Positions 9,077-19,449 of a stretch of 64,000 nt of DNA are shown here, piece by piece. Each line of letters begins with the position of its first letter. Position 1 is the stretch's first letter. Made by a program: the position numbers and the translations under genes. The notes beneath the pieces were generated by a model. That model was not told the origin of the DNA. It saw only the letters and a program-made list of their open reading frames with translations, and made no database searches. The stretch covers positions 186,001 through 250,000 of the forward strand of contig NZ_JAUSUM010000003.1 of NCBI RefSeq assembly GCF_030813635.1, given 5' to 3'. The stretch is from Salibacterium salarium (lineage in GTDB: Bacteria > Bacillota > Bacilli > Bacillales > Marinococcaceae).

Positions 9077-10014
9077 CTAATCATAGTGCACCCACAGGTT
9101 AGATGATTTAAATATTAGCAAGGTAAAGGCACCAATAATGACTAGTAGAATCCACGCCATTGCTGAGGCATACCCCATATTTAAAAACTCGAAAGCAACT
9201 TCATACAAGTACACCGCATAAAACATGTAGAATCTCTTGGGCCGCCTCCTGTAACGAGAAATGCCTGGGTAAATGTCATAAAACCTGCTATCATTTCCAT
9301 CACTAAGTTAAAAAAGATAATAGGAGTTAACATCGGTATCGTCACTTTAATAAATTTCCTAATTGTCCCGGCTCCATCTACACTTGCTGCCTCATATAAG
9401 TCTTGTGGTATTTGACGCAGTCCAGCGAGAAAGATAATCATAGGTGCTCCAAACTGCCAAACGATCAGCAATATAAGAATAGACATGGCAGCATCCGCGT
9501 TTCCAAAGAAACTGATGGTACCGAGTCCCATCGAATCTAGTATCGTATTGGCCGCCCCGTCTCTTCCGAATAGCTGACGCCACACGACTGAAATGGCAAC
9601 ACTTCCTCCGATGATGGAAGGGACATAATAAATGGTTGTGAATAGTCCAGAGCCTTTTCTTCCCGTATTAAACAGCAAAGCTAAAAATAATGAAAATGCT
9701 AATTTTAACGGAACAGCAATAGCAACAAAAGTAAACGTTGCCTTTAATGCTTTTAAAAAACGTGGATCATTCGTAAACAGTTCAATATAGTTGGAAAACC
9801 CTGCCCACTTCGGAGCACTTAACATATCATAGTCTGTAAATGATAAAATAAAAGAATATATCATCGGCCCAATAACTAGACCGAAAAAACCGATTAACCA
9901 TGGAGATATCATGGCATAACCTGTCAACGATTCCTTCATTCTTCTCCGTTTTCTTTCTTTTTCTACAAAGGCGGGAGAAACCGTCCTATTTTCCAAAACT
10001 TGATTGCTTTTCAT
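9077..10014 (-). pseudogene. Carbohydrate ABC permease (MalF/YesP type), frameshifted
   Basis: The intact part encodes a CUT1 permease with the EAA loop DLYEAASVDGAGTIRKFIKVTIPMLTP. Near 9222-9229 the frame breaks directly after GGGPRDST. In the next frame the expected C-terminus LFYAVYLYEVAFEF...SSNLWVHYD resumes and stops at 9077. The region is 938 bases, one short of 313 codons, so one missing base would restore a 312-residue protein of normal family length. Start is ATG 10014, preceded by AGGAG; an upstream in-frame ATG lacks a ribosome site. The lesion removes the last membrane segments, so either the importer is dead, or the base is a sequencing or assembly error. Confidence 0.85.
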
Positions 10015-10159
10015 GGTTAACTCTCCTATTTTGCGGGCTTGATGAACATTCATGGTTATATAAGCGAAAGGAAAAGGCGGAACCCGCTTTCTGAGCCCGC
10101 CCCTCTACTCCTTACCTGCTCTTTTCTTATTGGTTGGCTTCCTTTGTTAAGCCCCGATA

Positions 10160-11476
10160 TTATTGTGCCAAGATTTGTTCTGCTTCTTCTACAAAACCTT
10201 CCACACCTTCTTCAATCGTCATCTCTTTATACTTCACATTCTCAATCATGCGATCAAACGCTGCTCTGACTTCCGCTTCACCTGGAGGCGGTAATGGCTC
10301 GGAATCACCAGCTCTTTCTTCCAGCACCTCGAGAAACTCAAATGTTTCTTGTACTGTCTCATCAACCTCGGATGATAAACTTTCTCTTACTTCACCAGCA
10401 ATCGGAACTCCACGTTCTGCTCGTAAAATTTCATTAGCTTCTTGATGATTCGTTATGAAATCAATAAGTTTTGCTGCTGCTTCTTGTTTTTCTTCGCTTG
10501 CGTTATTAGAGATCATAAAAGACATACTTGGTCGTACCCAGTTGCCGGATTTTTCTCCATCCGCTGCATTCGGCATAACGTTTAACCCTAAGTCTGCTTC
10601 TGACAACGTCTGCACTCCAATTAAGCCATTACTTGCAGCACTTGCCATACCAGCTTCTTCATTAGCTACCATTGATTCTCCACTTTCGTTGATTTCAACA
10701 GCAACGTCATGCGGCGTTGCAACTCCCTCGTCCATCCAAGTAGTTAAAATCGAAAGAAAATCTTCTAGTGTCTCATTTTCAAATCCTACACCAGTTCCAT
10801 CTTCGTTATAAAAATGTTGATCAAACTGCCGCACATAGTGAAAGAATGTTTCATATTCGGCTTTAACAAAATCATATCCCCAGAAATCTTCTCCTTCTTC
10901 TTCCGAAAGTCTCTCCATTTCACCATGTAAATCGTCATAGGTATAACCAGGTTCTAAGTTAATATCATAATCTTCAAACAATTCTTGGTTATAAATAGTC
11001 GATAATCCATTCGACCCGGCTGATATAGCATAAGTGCTGTCATCTACTACGAGCATATCTTGATATACATCACTAACATCTTCCATATTAATAGTACCTT
11101 CATCAATTAAATCGTTTAAATTAAGCGCTAGGTCACTGGAAATATATTCGGTCAATTTGGAATTATCCATTTGTACTATAGCGGGTAAATTGTCACCAGC
11201 GGCTTGCGTCGTCAATCTTTCCCAATAACTATCCCAGCCCGTATACTCCGGTTCTACAACAATATCCGGGTTTTCTTCTTCAAATAACTCTATTGCTTCT
11301 TGGGTAATATCATGACGTTCGTCGTTCCCCCACCATGCAAAACGAATTGTCGTTTGTCCGTCTTCTGCCTCGCTGCTTGAATCTCCAGAAGCATCCTCTT
11401 CTGGACCACCTGGACTACAGCCGACAACAGCGACACTTAAAAACGTAAGACCCAAGTACTTTTTCCATTTCTTCAA
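10160..11476 (-). CDS. Sugar ABC transporter solute-binding lipoprotein
   Basis: A 438-residue family 1 extracellular binding protein. A signal peptide ends in lipobox VVGC with lipidated Cys20, followed by an acidic linker (GGPEEDASGDSSSEAEDG). Then IRFAWWGNDERHDITQEAIELFEEENPDI is the typical first lobe. It should capture the oligosaccharide delivered to the two permeases downstream. The start is TTG at 11476 with AAGGAGG upstream. Two cre-like sites lie just before it. The strongly acidic composition suits a halotolerant or alkaliphilic organism. The equivalent in B. subtilis is YesO, but substrate identity is inferred only from the neighbouring hydrolases. Confidence 0.9.
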   Translation of the reverse strand: MKKWKKYLGLTFLSVAVVGCSPGGPEEDASGDSSSEAEDGQTTIRFAWWGNDERHDITQEAIELFEEENPDIVVEPEYTGWDSYWERLTTQAAGDNLPAIVQMDNSKLTEYISSDLALNLNDLIDEGTINMEDVSDVYQDMLVVDDSTYAISAGSNGLSTIYNQELFEDYDINLEPGYTYDDLHGEMERLSEEEGEDFWGYDFVKAEYETFFHYVRQFDQHFYNEDGTGVGFENETLEDFLSILTTWMDEGVATPHDVAVEINESGESMVANEEAGMASAASNGLIGVQTLSEADLGLNVMPNAADGEKSGNWVRPSMSFMISNNASEEKQEAAAKLIDFITNHQEANEILRAERGVPIAGEVRESLSSEVDETVQETFEFLEVLEERAGDSEPLPPPGEAEVRAAFDRMIENVKYKEMTIEEGVEGFVEEAEQILAQ

Positions 11477-11501
11477 AATAGACCCTCCTTAAACTTCATC
11501 T

Positions 11502-11537
11502 TGAAAGTGCTTACAATTAATATTATAAGCGCTTTCA
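11502..11537. promoter_or_regulatory. Two tandem cre-like sites before the importer operon
   Basis: TGAAAGTGCTTACA (11502-11515) and TATAAGCGCTTTCA (11524-11537) each match the cre consensus, read on one or the other strand, with one mismatch. Their centres are 22 bases apart, about two helical turns, so two dimers could bind the same face of the DNA. They lie 26-61 bases before the lipoprotein start. Confidence 0.6.
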
Positions 11538-11579
11538 TTAACAATATATATATGATAAATGTTAAATATATTTTGAAAA

Positions 11580-14057
11580 CTAACACAATTTATTTGTTTT
11601 TGTCGCTCCTGTTTTATTTTTGTTTTCATGTTCCTTTACTTTTATTTGAACAGGACCAATTAAACCTGATTTCAACTTCGCATCATCCATACGATTCGCC
11701 ATATTATTTGTAACCTCGACAATTAACCTATTTTCCCCTATAAATATATAATTAGGATCGAGAGAAAAAACATAAGGCGCCCAAAACTTTATCCCTGCTT
11801 CTTTTCCGTTTATATATACTTTAGCGATTTGACACACTTCTCCTAAATCCAAAAAAACAGATTCATATTTTTTGTTTTCTTTCATTTCAAATGTGTTGTG
11901 GTACACCATGGTACCTGAATACCGATCCAAATCACCCCAACCGGTCCACGATTTGAATTGATTGTTATTTTCTAATTTTATTGGTATATCGTTTATTTTC
12001 CATTGCTGTTGGAATGGCAGAATTTGCGTTCTTAGAAAAGATCTTGATGAGGTACGCATAACTGGATTTTGACTAGAATTAATACAATAAATGATTGTTT
12101 CTCTTCTATTTAATGTTAAAGGAATAATAGTTGAATCTGATTGTGGTTGATCTACCACTTCTCCAGTCCATGGGTCCCATTTTTCGACTTTCCCTTTCGT
12201 TTCTTTACGTAATTCTCCTTGGTAATATTCATCACCTTCATTAGAAATAAAATAATAGGTGCGATCGCATTTTTTTAGTTTGCTTATTCGCAAATCTTTA
12301 GTTGATGGTTGTAATACGTAGTTTGATTGGAGTTTTCTTAAAAACTCTTTTTCATGTGACATAGTTTGCGCTCCTGCTACATGGTTTAATGAACCATCAA
12401 CTAGTACCATACCACCATTGGCTGTAAAATTCTCTAACATTTTCACGGTATCATTTTGCACATCTATATTATCTCCCAAAACAATAGTTGTATATTGCTG
12501 CTGTTCGATACTTAGTCTATGATCCAGCCTGCAAAACGGCAGTAAGGATTCTTCGAGATAATTAAACTCTATTTGGTTTTCGTACAACGACTTCGTTACT
12601 TTCCATGGTAAATAGTCTTCTGTACATAGAACAGCAACGTTCGTATCATTCACACTATCGGTCTGGAGCCAACTCAACCGTTTCATATACTGTGCAAAAT
12701 ATTTAAAATACGGCCACCACGTGTTATTAGGTCCAACATCCGGCGGTCTTTCGTGACTTCTTTTTCTTCCCTCGATAGAATAGTAAAAAGCGTGCGGGCA
12801 AAATAAGTTCACTCCTCGTATGGCAAGCCAATCGATATACCATTTCATATCTCCCGGACTTAGCGCCCACTCGCTTTCCTTCCCACAAACACCTAAAAAC
12901 TCGTTTAAATTCCGTCTCCTTCCTCTATGTCTTGCTGCATCTGCCGAGCACTTACCAGCCGTTGAATGCTCTCCTTCTAATCCTTTCCCATCTTCTGGAG
13001 CAACCCAGCGCCATACGACATCTTGTCCGGGAATATGAAAAGGAGCTAACAGGCCAATATCATTACTAGCGGCTGGGTGTCCTGTCAGAGATATATCGTG
13101 AGTTTCGCACCATTCGCTTATTGGCTCGTAATAAGCAGAAGTTAATTTTGCATGAACGGTTTTTCTATAATCCGAGCGGACCACATCCGTCTTCTCTCCA
13201 CCTTCAAACCATAATACTGGCAAATCGGTTTCATTATTTCCCTGGTTCAAATAGAACGGCAGAAATTCTGTCGTCCAAGGAATCAATCCAGGAAGCGAAT
13301 TTCTTCCTAATATATCTGGTTCATCGGTAAACATTGCTAGAATTGTGTTGCCAAAGTATTTATCGAGAACTTCATAATAACGATCATGGGTTGATTGTAT
13401 AAATGCATCTACCGCTTCCGCATTTAACAGGTCAGCAGAAGGTGGTGCATGTTCTTCTCCATCATCTTCACCAAAGTGAATGCCCCGGATTGTTCCTTCC
13501 GAATAAGTTTCCACAAATAACAACATTGACCAATTTTTCTCATCAGGAGGAGAGAATGTTACTATCTCCCCTTCATTTTCAAGCAATATTGTCGCTGTTG
13601 GGTCAATAGATGATGGGGATAACTTTTTAACCGCTTGAGCAGACACTATCTTTTCTGTTGAAGGGAGATTTATTTTTAACTCCTTGTATTTACCACACGG
13701 CCACTCCATCATTTTCAAGCCCCGACTTCTATACTTCGGGTTTCTTTTCACTACTTGGCCATGGGCAGATCCTGATGGATACATAGCTTCGTCATACAAA
13801 ATCACTTTCATCCCTAATTTTGAAGCCTCTGCCACAGCAGTTCTCACGTAATTCATAAACGTATCTGACAAATATTCTATCTCTTTTGGCAGACCAATTC
13901 TCGGGTGCAGAACAAATCCTTTAACCTCCTTGTCGTAGAAATCATGGATTTGCCTCTTAAGTTCTCTGTTTGATAAATTATCATTCCAAAACCAAAACGG
14001 GATGGGAGTGAACTCATCTGCCGGAGAAATGAATTGATCCTTTAAAGAACGTACCAT
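11580..14057 (-). CDS. Putative GH106-like alpha-L-rhamnosidase
   Basis: An 825-residue protein with no signal peptide, so it acts inside the cell. The N-terminus has PFWFWNDNLSNRELKRQI and GFVLHPRIGLP, then VILYDEAMYPSGSAHG and AMFTDEPD, all typical of the large glycosyl hydrolases grouped around GH106 (PF17132). The last 130 residues resemble a family-2-like galactose-binding beta-sandwich (VFLDLGEVCQIAKVYINGKEAG). GH106 enzymes remove L-rhamnose from plant glycans; this would feed the rhamnose operon at 1-2991. It is shorter than many GH106 enzymes (about 1000 residues). The start follows AAGGGG; GH42 is 57 bases upstream in the same direction. Exact specificity is unproven. Confidence 0.7.
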   Translation of the reverse strand: MVRSLKDQFISPADEFTPIPFWFWNDNLSNRELKRQIHDFYDKEVKGFVLHPRIGLPKEIEYLSDTFMNYVRTAVAEASKLGMKVILYDEAMYPSGSAHGQVVKRNPKYRSRGLKMMEWPCGKYKELKINLPSTEKIVSAQAVKKLSPSSIDPTATILLENEGEIVTFSPPDEKNWSMLLFVETYSEGTIRGIHFGEDDGEEHAPPSADLLNAEAVDAFIQSTHDRYYEVLDKYFGNTILAMFTDEPDILGRNSLPGLIPWTTEFLPFYLNQGNNETDLPVLWFEGGEKTDVVRSDYRKTVHAKLTSAYYEPISEWCETHDISLTGHPAASNDIGLLAPFHIPGQDVVWRWVAPEDGKGLEGEHSTAGKCSADAARHRGRRRNLNEFLGVCGKESEWALSPGDMKWYIDWLAIRGVNLFCPHAFYYSIEGRKRSHERPPDVGPNNTWWPYFKYFAQYMKRLSWLQTDSVNDTNVAVLCTEDYLPWKVTKSLYENQIEFNYLEESLLPFCRLDHRLSIEQQQYTTIVLGDNIDVQNDTVKMLENFTANGGMVLVDGSLNHVAGAQTMSHEKEFLRKLQSNYVLQPSTKDLRISKLKKCDRTYYFISNEGDEYYQGELRKETKGKVEKWDPWTGEVVDQPQSDSTIIPLTLNRRETIIYCINSSQNPVMRTSSRSFLRTQILPFQQQWKINDIPIKLENNNQFKSWTGWGDLDRYSGTMVYHNTFEMKENKKYESVFLDLGEVCQIAKVYINGKEAGIKFWAPYVFSLDPNYIFIGENRLIVEVTNNMANRMDDAKLKSGLIGPVQIKVKEHENKNKTGATKTNKLC

Positions 14058-14114
14058 GTTTCAACCCCTTCATTGATTTATTTTCTACTTACCAATCTTC
14101 CTTTGTTACTCACT

Positions 14115-16124
14115 TTATTCACAACGCAGCACCAACACATCTGTTCCTTCTACTGATACTTCCTTCTGTATTGTACCTCCGGTGAGTAGGTTGACGTAGT
14201 TCTTATTCGAATTCAGTTGGATAACAGCTGGGTCTTCATTATGATTTATAACAATAAGGTGATTTGCTTCGTCTGAATTTCTTTCTACCATTTCTACATT
14301 CGGCGGCCCTTCAGCCGGCGGTTCAATATTTTTTTCAGCAGCAAGCGTCGTGATTAGCTGATTAACATAGTCGTATTCTGGTTCTGTTCCTACATAAATG
14401 GCTTTACCTTTTCCGAAAGAATGACTCGTTACTGCCGGCATATCTTTATACCATTCATCTTTATAGCTTGCTAACGTGTGCGCTCCCTCTAATCGAATAA
14501 TATCGCTCCACGTCGAACATGAGAAATGTTGGGCATTGTGAACAATTTGATTGGTTTTCCCTTCCGCGTAAGGAACAAATTCTTCCACGTACATACCAAG
14601 AAAATGTCGGAGCGGGGCTGGATAGTGTCCTAAATGAATGCGGTCATTTTCATCGGCAATACCACTAAAATAAGATACAACCAACGTTCCACCAGTGTCG
14701 ACATAATTTTCTAAATTTTTATCGTCTCCTAGTTTAATCATATAAAGCATGGGTGCAACGACAAGTTCATAAGCAGATAGGTCATCTCCAGCGCGAACAA
14801 AATCAACAGCTATATTATTAGCAAAGAAAACTTGATAATAGCTTTTGACATGGTCTAAATAATCTAGCTTATTATGAGGTTTTCCATCTAACTCCACAGC
14901 CCACCAATTTTCCCAGTCAAAAACAATCGCAACCTTTGCAGGTACTCTTGCGCCTACTAATGAATCTAATTTTTTGAGTTCATCACCCAATTGCTTCACT
15001 TCTCGGTAGACTCGGCTGGTTTCGTCACTCGAGTGCGGAATCATCGCACCGTGGAATTTCTCTGCTCCTGCCCGGCTTTGACGCCATTGGAAAAACATAA
15101 TGCCATCTCCGCCGTGTGCAATAGCAGCATAACTCCAAAGCCTCATTTCTCCTGGCTTTTTCGGTAAATTAATGTCACGCCAGTTTACTTGATTCGTTAC
15201 TTGTTCCATAAGAAAAAAAGGCTGACCCTTCTTCAAACTTCTCATAATGTCATGCTGCATAGCATGGGCAACAGGAATACCTTCACGCGGATCCGGATAC
15301 GAATCCCACGTAATAACATCTAATTCTTCGGCCCATTGAAAATAATCTAATGGCTTAAATTCAAACATGAAGTTTGTAAAAATCGGAACATTAGGCGTCA
15401 CTTCGCGTAATATGTCTTTTTCCAGTTTATAAAGTTCCAAGAAAGAATCGTTCATAAATCGTTTGTAATCCAGCTCTTGACCCGGGTTCACTAATGTTGG
15501 ACTGTTCCCTGAAAAAGTAATTTCTTCGAAACTGTTATAACGTTGACTCCAAAAATTCGTTCCCCATCTTTCATTTAACTCATCAATATGCTCATACCGA
15601 TTTAAAAGCCATTTGCGAAATGCTTGTAAAGAATAGTCACTATAACATTCTGACATATGACAAGCGTATTCATTATTTATGTGCCACATTTTTAAAGCTG
15701 GATGATCTTTATAACGATCTGCTAATTTTTTAACTAAACGAACCATAGCTGATCTGTATTCTGGACTATTAGGTGAGTAATGCTGCCTTGAACCAAAAGA
15801 ATACGGTACATTATATTGGTTTACCGCCACAGAATCTGGATATTTCATAGATAGCCAGGCAGGAGGGGATGCGGTAGCTGTTGCTAGACACACACCAACT
15901 CCATGATCATGCAGCATATCCATTACTTTATCGAGCCAAGAAAAATCATAATTTCCTTCTTCTTTTTCCAGCACAGCCCAACTGAAGATTCCAACAGATA
16001 TCAGATTCACCCCTGCTTTTCTCATTAATTTAGCATCTTTCAGCCAAACATCTTCCGTCCATTGCTCAGGATTGTAATCACCGCCGTATGAAATATTTGT
16101 GAGCACATCAGAAACCGTTTTCAT
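14115..16124 (-). CDS. GH42 beta-galactosidase (YesZ-like)
   Basis: A 669-residue cytoplasmic glycoside hydrolase. The TIM barrel opens with GGDYNPEQWTEDVWLKDAKLMRKAGVN. The acid/base is Glu152 in HINNEYACH, and the nucleophile is Glu307 in PFFLMEQVTNQVNW. A trimerisation (class-1-amidotransferase-like) domain and a small C-terminal beta domain follow. The length is normal for GH42. It should remove terminal beta-galactose from imported pectic or arabinogalactan side chains. AAAGGATGTGAT precedes the ATG. It heads a unit with the GH106-like gene and reads divergently from GH95, sharing a 136-base regulatory region. Confidence 0.92.
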   Translation of the reverse strand: MKTVSDVLTNISYGGDYNPEQWTEDVWLKDAKLMRKAGVNLISVGIFSWAVLEKEEGNYDFSWLDKVMDMLHDHGVGVCLATATASPPAWLSMKYPDSVAVNQYNVPYSFGSRQHYSPNSPEYRSAMVRLVKKLADRYKDHPALKMWHINNEYACHMSECYSDYSLQAFRKWLLNRYEHIDELNERWGTNFWSQRYNSFEEITFSGNSPTLVNPGQELDYKRFMNDSFLELYKLEKDILREVTPNVPIFTNFMFEFKPLDYFQWAEELDVITWDSYPDPREGIPVAHAMQHDIMRSLKKGQPFFLMEQVTNQVNWRDINLPKKPGEMRLWSYAAIAHGGDGIMFFQWRQSRAGAEKFHGAMIPHSSDETSRVYREVKQLGDELKKLDSLVGARVPAKVAIVFDWENWWAVELDGKPHNKLDYLDHVKSYYQVFFANNIAVDFVRAGDDLSAYELVVAPMLYMIKLGDDKNLENYVDTGGTLVVSYFSGIADENDRIHLGHYPAPLRHFLGMYVEEFVPYAEGKTNQIVHNAQHFSCSTWSDIIRLEGAHTLASYKDEWYKDMPAVTSHSFGKGKAIYVGTEPEYDYVNQLITTLAAEKNIEPPAEGPPNVEMVERNSDEANHLIVINHNEDPAVIQLNSNKNYVNLLTGGTIQKEVSVEGTDVLVLRCE

Positions 16125-16215
16125 TTTTGATCACATCCTTTTCTATTTAGTTATTAAAATAGCTTATCACATTTTTGTTTTTGTTTGAATAGAAGTATTA
16201 TTTTTTATTTTTTGT

Positions 16216-16234
16216 TATAATGAATGCGATTACA
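16216..16234 (+). promoter_or_regulatory. -10 box and overlapping cre-like site before GH95
   Basis: TATAAT at 16216-16221 is directly followed by TGAATGCGATTACA (16221-16234), a one-mismatch cre, 27 bases before the GH95 start. A repressor here would block promoter clearance. No convincing -35 box was found at the usual distance. Confidence 0.5.
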
Positions 16235-16260
16235 AAAATAAAGGAGGGATATTTCTTTCA

Positions 16261-18630
16261 ATGAAACTATTTTATAATCACCCCGCTAAAACATGGACAG
16301 ATGCCTTACCAATCGGTAATGGAAGATTAGGGGGGATGATTTTTGGAGATGTGACAGAGGAACGCCTTCAATGTAACGAGGACACTCTTTGGTCTGGTTT
16401 TCCCAAAGATAATACAAATCATCTGTCAAAAGATCTTTTGACAGATGTCCGTCAATTAATTAACGAAGAGAAATTTTCCGAGGCCAGTTCGTTGTCTAAA
16501 TATTTATCCGGAACCTATACACAGGCTTATCTGCCTATGTGTGATCTTTTTCTTTCTTTTCACCATGACGGCCCGTATACTTCTTTTGAACGAAGTCTTG
16601 ATTTGGAAAAAGCTCTGGCTAACGTCCGGTATAAAGTAAATGGCGTGAACTACACACGTGAAATCTTTGCTTCTCAACCGCATCAAGTAATTATCTTAAA
16701 GCTTGATTGTGACAGTATGGGTTCCTTGCATTTCAACATTGGATTAAGCAGTTTATTGAAAAGTTCCCTTACTATTACCGAAAACGAACTCATTCTTACC
16801 GGCTATTGCCCAGAACATGTAGATCCTAATTATTATAGCACTGAACAACCTATTATCTATGGCGATATCGATGAAACAGATGCCATGACATTTGAGAGTC
16901 GCGTAGCTATAACTACTAATGGAATAGTTCAACAAAATCCTGATACCTTGGAAGTGAAGGAAGCAACAACAGCCACAGTTTTTCTTAGTGCTGCTACAAG
17001 TTACAATGGCTTTGAAAAATCACCGAGAAAAGAAGGGAAAGATCCTTCTGTTTTAACGAAAAAAGCGATAACTGATGCTGTCGCAAACACATACACCCAA
17101 CTACGAAATGCTCACCTTTATGATTACCAAAAATTATTCGAACGTGTATCTTTTCAGCTCGACACCACCGAAAAAGAAATAAAACTCCCAACAGACGAAC
17201 GTATTATCAATTATGGAGCGAAAGATAAAGGATTAATCGAATTGTTGTTTCACTATGGACGTTATTTAATGATTTCAAGCTCTCGTGAAGGTACTCAACC
17301 CGCAACTTTGCAGGGAATTTGGAATCAGGAAATTCAGGCTCCTTGGAGCAGCAATTATACGTTGAATATTAATGCTGAAATGAATTATTGGGCTGCCGAG
17401 GTCTGTCACCTGCCGGAATGCCACGAACCGTTTTTGAAGTACATCCAAGATATCTCCAAGACAGGTCAGTATACAGCCTCCGTTCATTATGGCTGTAAAG
17501 GATGGACCGCACACCATAACGCAGACATTTGGAGACATTCTGCACCGGTAGGGGATTTTGGTCACGGAGATCCCGTATGGGCTTTATGGCCACTAGGAGG
17601 GGCATGGTTGACAAGGCATCTATGGGAACATTTTACCTTCAACCTCAACAAGACGTATCTTCGTGAAACAGCTTATCCCGTGATGAAAGAATCTGCTCTC
17701 TTTTATTTGGATTGGTTAGTGGAAGATATAGACGGCTATCTCGTCACAAACCCTTCGACTTCACCAGAGCATAAATTTATATCAAATGGCCAAACGGCAT
17801 CCGTCAGCAAAGCATCCACGATGGATATGGCGCTAATATGGGATGTTTTCACAAATACGATAAATGCAGCCAGCATTCTAGCATTAGATGAAGAGCTTCG
17901 AGCGTCGTTACGGGAAGCAAAATCGAAATTATTTCCGTACCATATCGGGCGGCATAACCAACTACAAGAATGGTACAAAGATTTTGATGACGAAGAAATA
18001 GAACATCGTCATGTTTCTCATTTATACGGTGTGTTTCCAGGAGAACAGCTGACCCAAGCGAAAACTCCAGAACTTTTTGAAGCAGCGAAAGTGTCGTTAG
18101 ATCGCCGAGGGGACGGTGGAACAGGGTGGAGCTTGGCCTGGAAAATCTGTTTGTGGGCCCGCTTTCAAAAGGGAAATCGTGCTTATCACCTGATGGAAAA
18201 CTTATTGCAGCTCGCTACAGAAGAAGAAACGGTTGAACAAAAAGGAGGCGTCTATAGAAATCTCTTTGACGCTCATCCACCATTTCAAATTGATGGGAAT
18301 TTCGGCTATACAGCCGGTATCGTAGAATTATTGATGCAATCTCACCAACGTTTTATACATTTATTACCGGCTTTACCTAAGGAATTTCCAGATGGAAGTA
18401 TTAGTGGTATTAAGGCACGCGGGGGATTCGAATTGGCGATTACTTGGACGAATAATCAATTAAAAGAAGCTTCTATCTACTCTCACAACGGGCAATGCTG
18501 CGTAGTCTATACAAACCAATCTGTCAAAATCACAACGAAAAATAAAACGGAAGTAAAAACGTTTAAAAATGGAATGTTATCTTTTGATACCAGTCCAGGA
18601 GAAATATACTACGTGATAAAACAGGAGTGA
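16261..18630 (+). CDS. GH95 alpha-L-fucosidase / alpha-L-galactosidase
   Basis: A 789-residue GH95 enzyme without signal peptide. It begins with [27 protein letters not shown], the family start. By comparison with the Bifidobacterium AfcA active site, the candidate catalytic residues are Asn369 and Asn371 (in [11 protein letters not shown]), Glu503 (in STSPEH) and Asp678 (in QIDGNFG), all present. GH95 inverting enzymes remove alpha-1,2-linked L-fucose or L-galactose, which occur in rhamnogalacturonan and xyloglucan side chains. The ribosome site GGAGG is 13 bases from the ATG, a little far. The SGNH esterase gene follows 6 bases later in the same operon. Confidence 0.92.
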   Translation: MKLFYNHPAKTWTDALPIGNGRLGGMIFGDVTEERLQCNEDTLWSGFPKDNTNHLSKDLLTDVRQLINEEKFSEASSLSKYLSGTYTQAYLPMCDLFLSFHHDGPYTSFERSLDLEKALANVRYKVNGVNYTREIFASQPHQVIILKLDCDSMGSLHFNIGLSSLLKSSLTITENELILTGYCPEHVDPNYYSTEQPIIYGDIDETDAMTFESRVAITTNGIVQQNPDTLEVKEATTATVFLSAATSYNGFEKSPRKEGKDPSVLTKKAITDAVANTYTQLRNAHLYDYQKLFERVSFQLDTTEKEIKLPTDERIINYGAKDKGLIELLFHYGRYLMISSSREGTQPATLQGIWNQEIQAPWSSNYTLNINAEMNYWAAEVCHLPECHEPFLKYIQDISKTGQYTASVHYGCKGWTAHHNADIWRHSAPVGDFGHGDPVWALWPLGGAWLTRHLWEHFTFNLNKTYLRETAYPVMKESALFYLDWLVEDIDGYLVTNPSTSPEHKFISNGQTASVSKASTMDMALIWDVFTNTINAASILALDEELRASLREAKSKLFPYHIGRHNQLQEWYKDFDDEEIEHRHVSHLYGVFPGEQLTQAKTPELFEAAKVSLDRRGDGGTGWSLAWKICLWARFQKGNRAYHLMENLLQLATEEETVEQKGGVYRNLFDAHPPFQIDGNFGYTAGIVELLMQSHQRFIHLLPALPKEFPDGSISGIKARGGFELAITWTNNQLKEASIYSHNGQCCVVYTNQSVKITTKNKTEVKTFKNGMLSFDTSPGEIYYVIKQE

Positions 18631-18636
18631 TATGTT

Positions 18637-19261
18637 ATGAAATGGAAAAAAAAACGATCGAATTGTTTTTATTGGGGATAGCATTACCGAAGAAGGAAGA
18701 TTTGAAGACCCTAACGATATAGGAGACGGATACGTCAAACTGATTCATGACTTTTTACTTGTCCACCATCCATCTCTTCAACTTGAAATAATAAATCAGG
18801 GAATAGGAGGAAACCGTGTTACTGACTTGGCAGATCGTTGGGAAAAAGATGTGTTGGACTATAATCCTGACTGGGTATGTATATCGATTGGAATCAACGA
18901 TGTATGGAGACAACTCGACAGTCCTGATATGGAGCAAATCTATCCCGATCGATTCGAGAGAGTGTATGACTATATCCTCGGCCAAGTCAAAGAAAAAACA
19001 AAAGCTTCAATCATTTTAATGGAACCTACTATCATTGAAGAAACAATTCAATCTGAAGGAAATCGAAGGCTTGAGCCTTATGTGGAAGCAACACAACGAC
19101 TTGCCAAGCTCTATGATGCTATTCTAATTCCGACAAATAAAGCTTTTCACGCCTATTTAGAAGTCGAAAGCAATGTTCCGCTAACAACGGACGGGGTTCA
19201 CATGAATTCCAAAGGAGATATGCTCATGGCCTCCACTTGGATAAAAACCATTTCATTCTAA
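18637..19261 (+). pseudogene. SGNH/GDSL esterase (rhamnogalacturonan acetylesterase-like), frameshifted at A9
   Basis: The body encodes a complete SGNH hydrolase: IVFIGDSITEEG (catalytic Ser), GIGGNR, ISIGINDVW, and TTDGVHMN with the Asp/His pair. Upstream, the only well placed start (ATG 18637, AGGAG 9 bases before) is in another frame and stops early. Removing one base from the run of nine A at 18646-18654 joins MKWKKN to DRIVFIGDS. The family deacetylates pectic rhamnogalacturonan, fitting the GH95 and GH42 neighbours. The shift may be a sequencing error, a slippage site or a real loss. A second ATG at 18642 would need one extra A instead. Confidence 0.75.
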
Positions 19262-19282
19262 ATGAAACGTTTAAGAAAAACG

Positions 19283-19318
19283 GAGCTATCCCGTACAAGT
19301 CGAGATAGCTCTACTTTT
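19283..19318 (+). terminator. Terminator after the GH95-esterase unit
   Basis: GAGCTATC pairs with GATAGCTC, with an inner CG/CG pair, and is followed by TACTTTT. It lies 21 bases after the esterase stop. The remaining bases to 19449 show no clear feature. Confidence 0.6.
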
Positions 19319-19449
19319 AGTAATTCAGTTGAAATACACAATAGCTGATCATCCTGTAGGGAACGCTTTTTTCTTACGAGGAACCTGAAACATTCGCAAA
19401 AACAAAGAATTCTTCAACTAGCCCCTTTTAGGATAACCTCATTCACTTA

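Noticed and set aside
11501-11713. 70-codon plus-strand frame overlapping the GH106-like gene
   Set aside because: AT-rich, hydrophobic by composition, starts inside the control region, no ribosome site.
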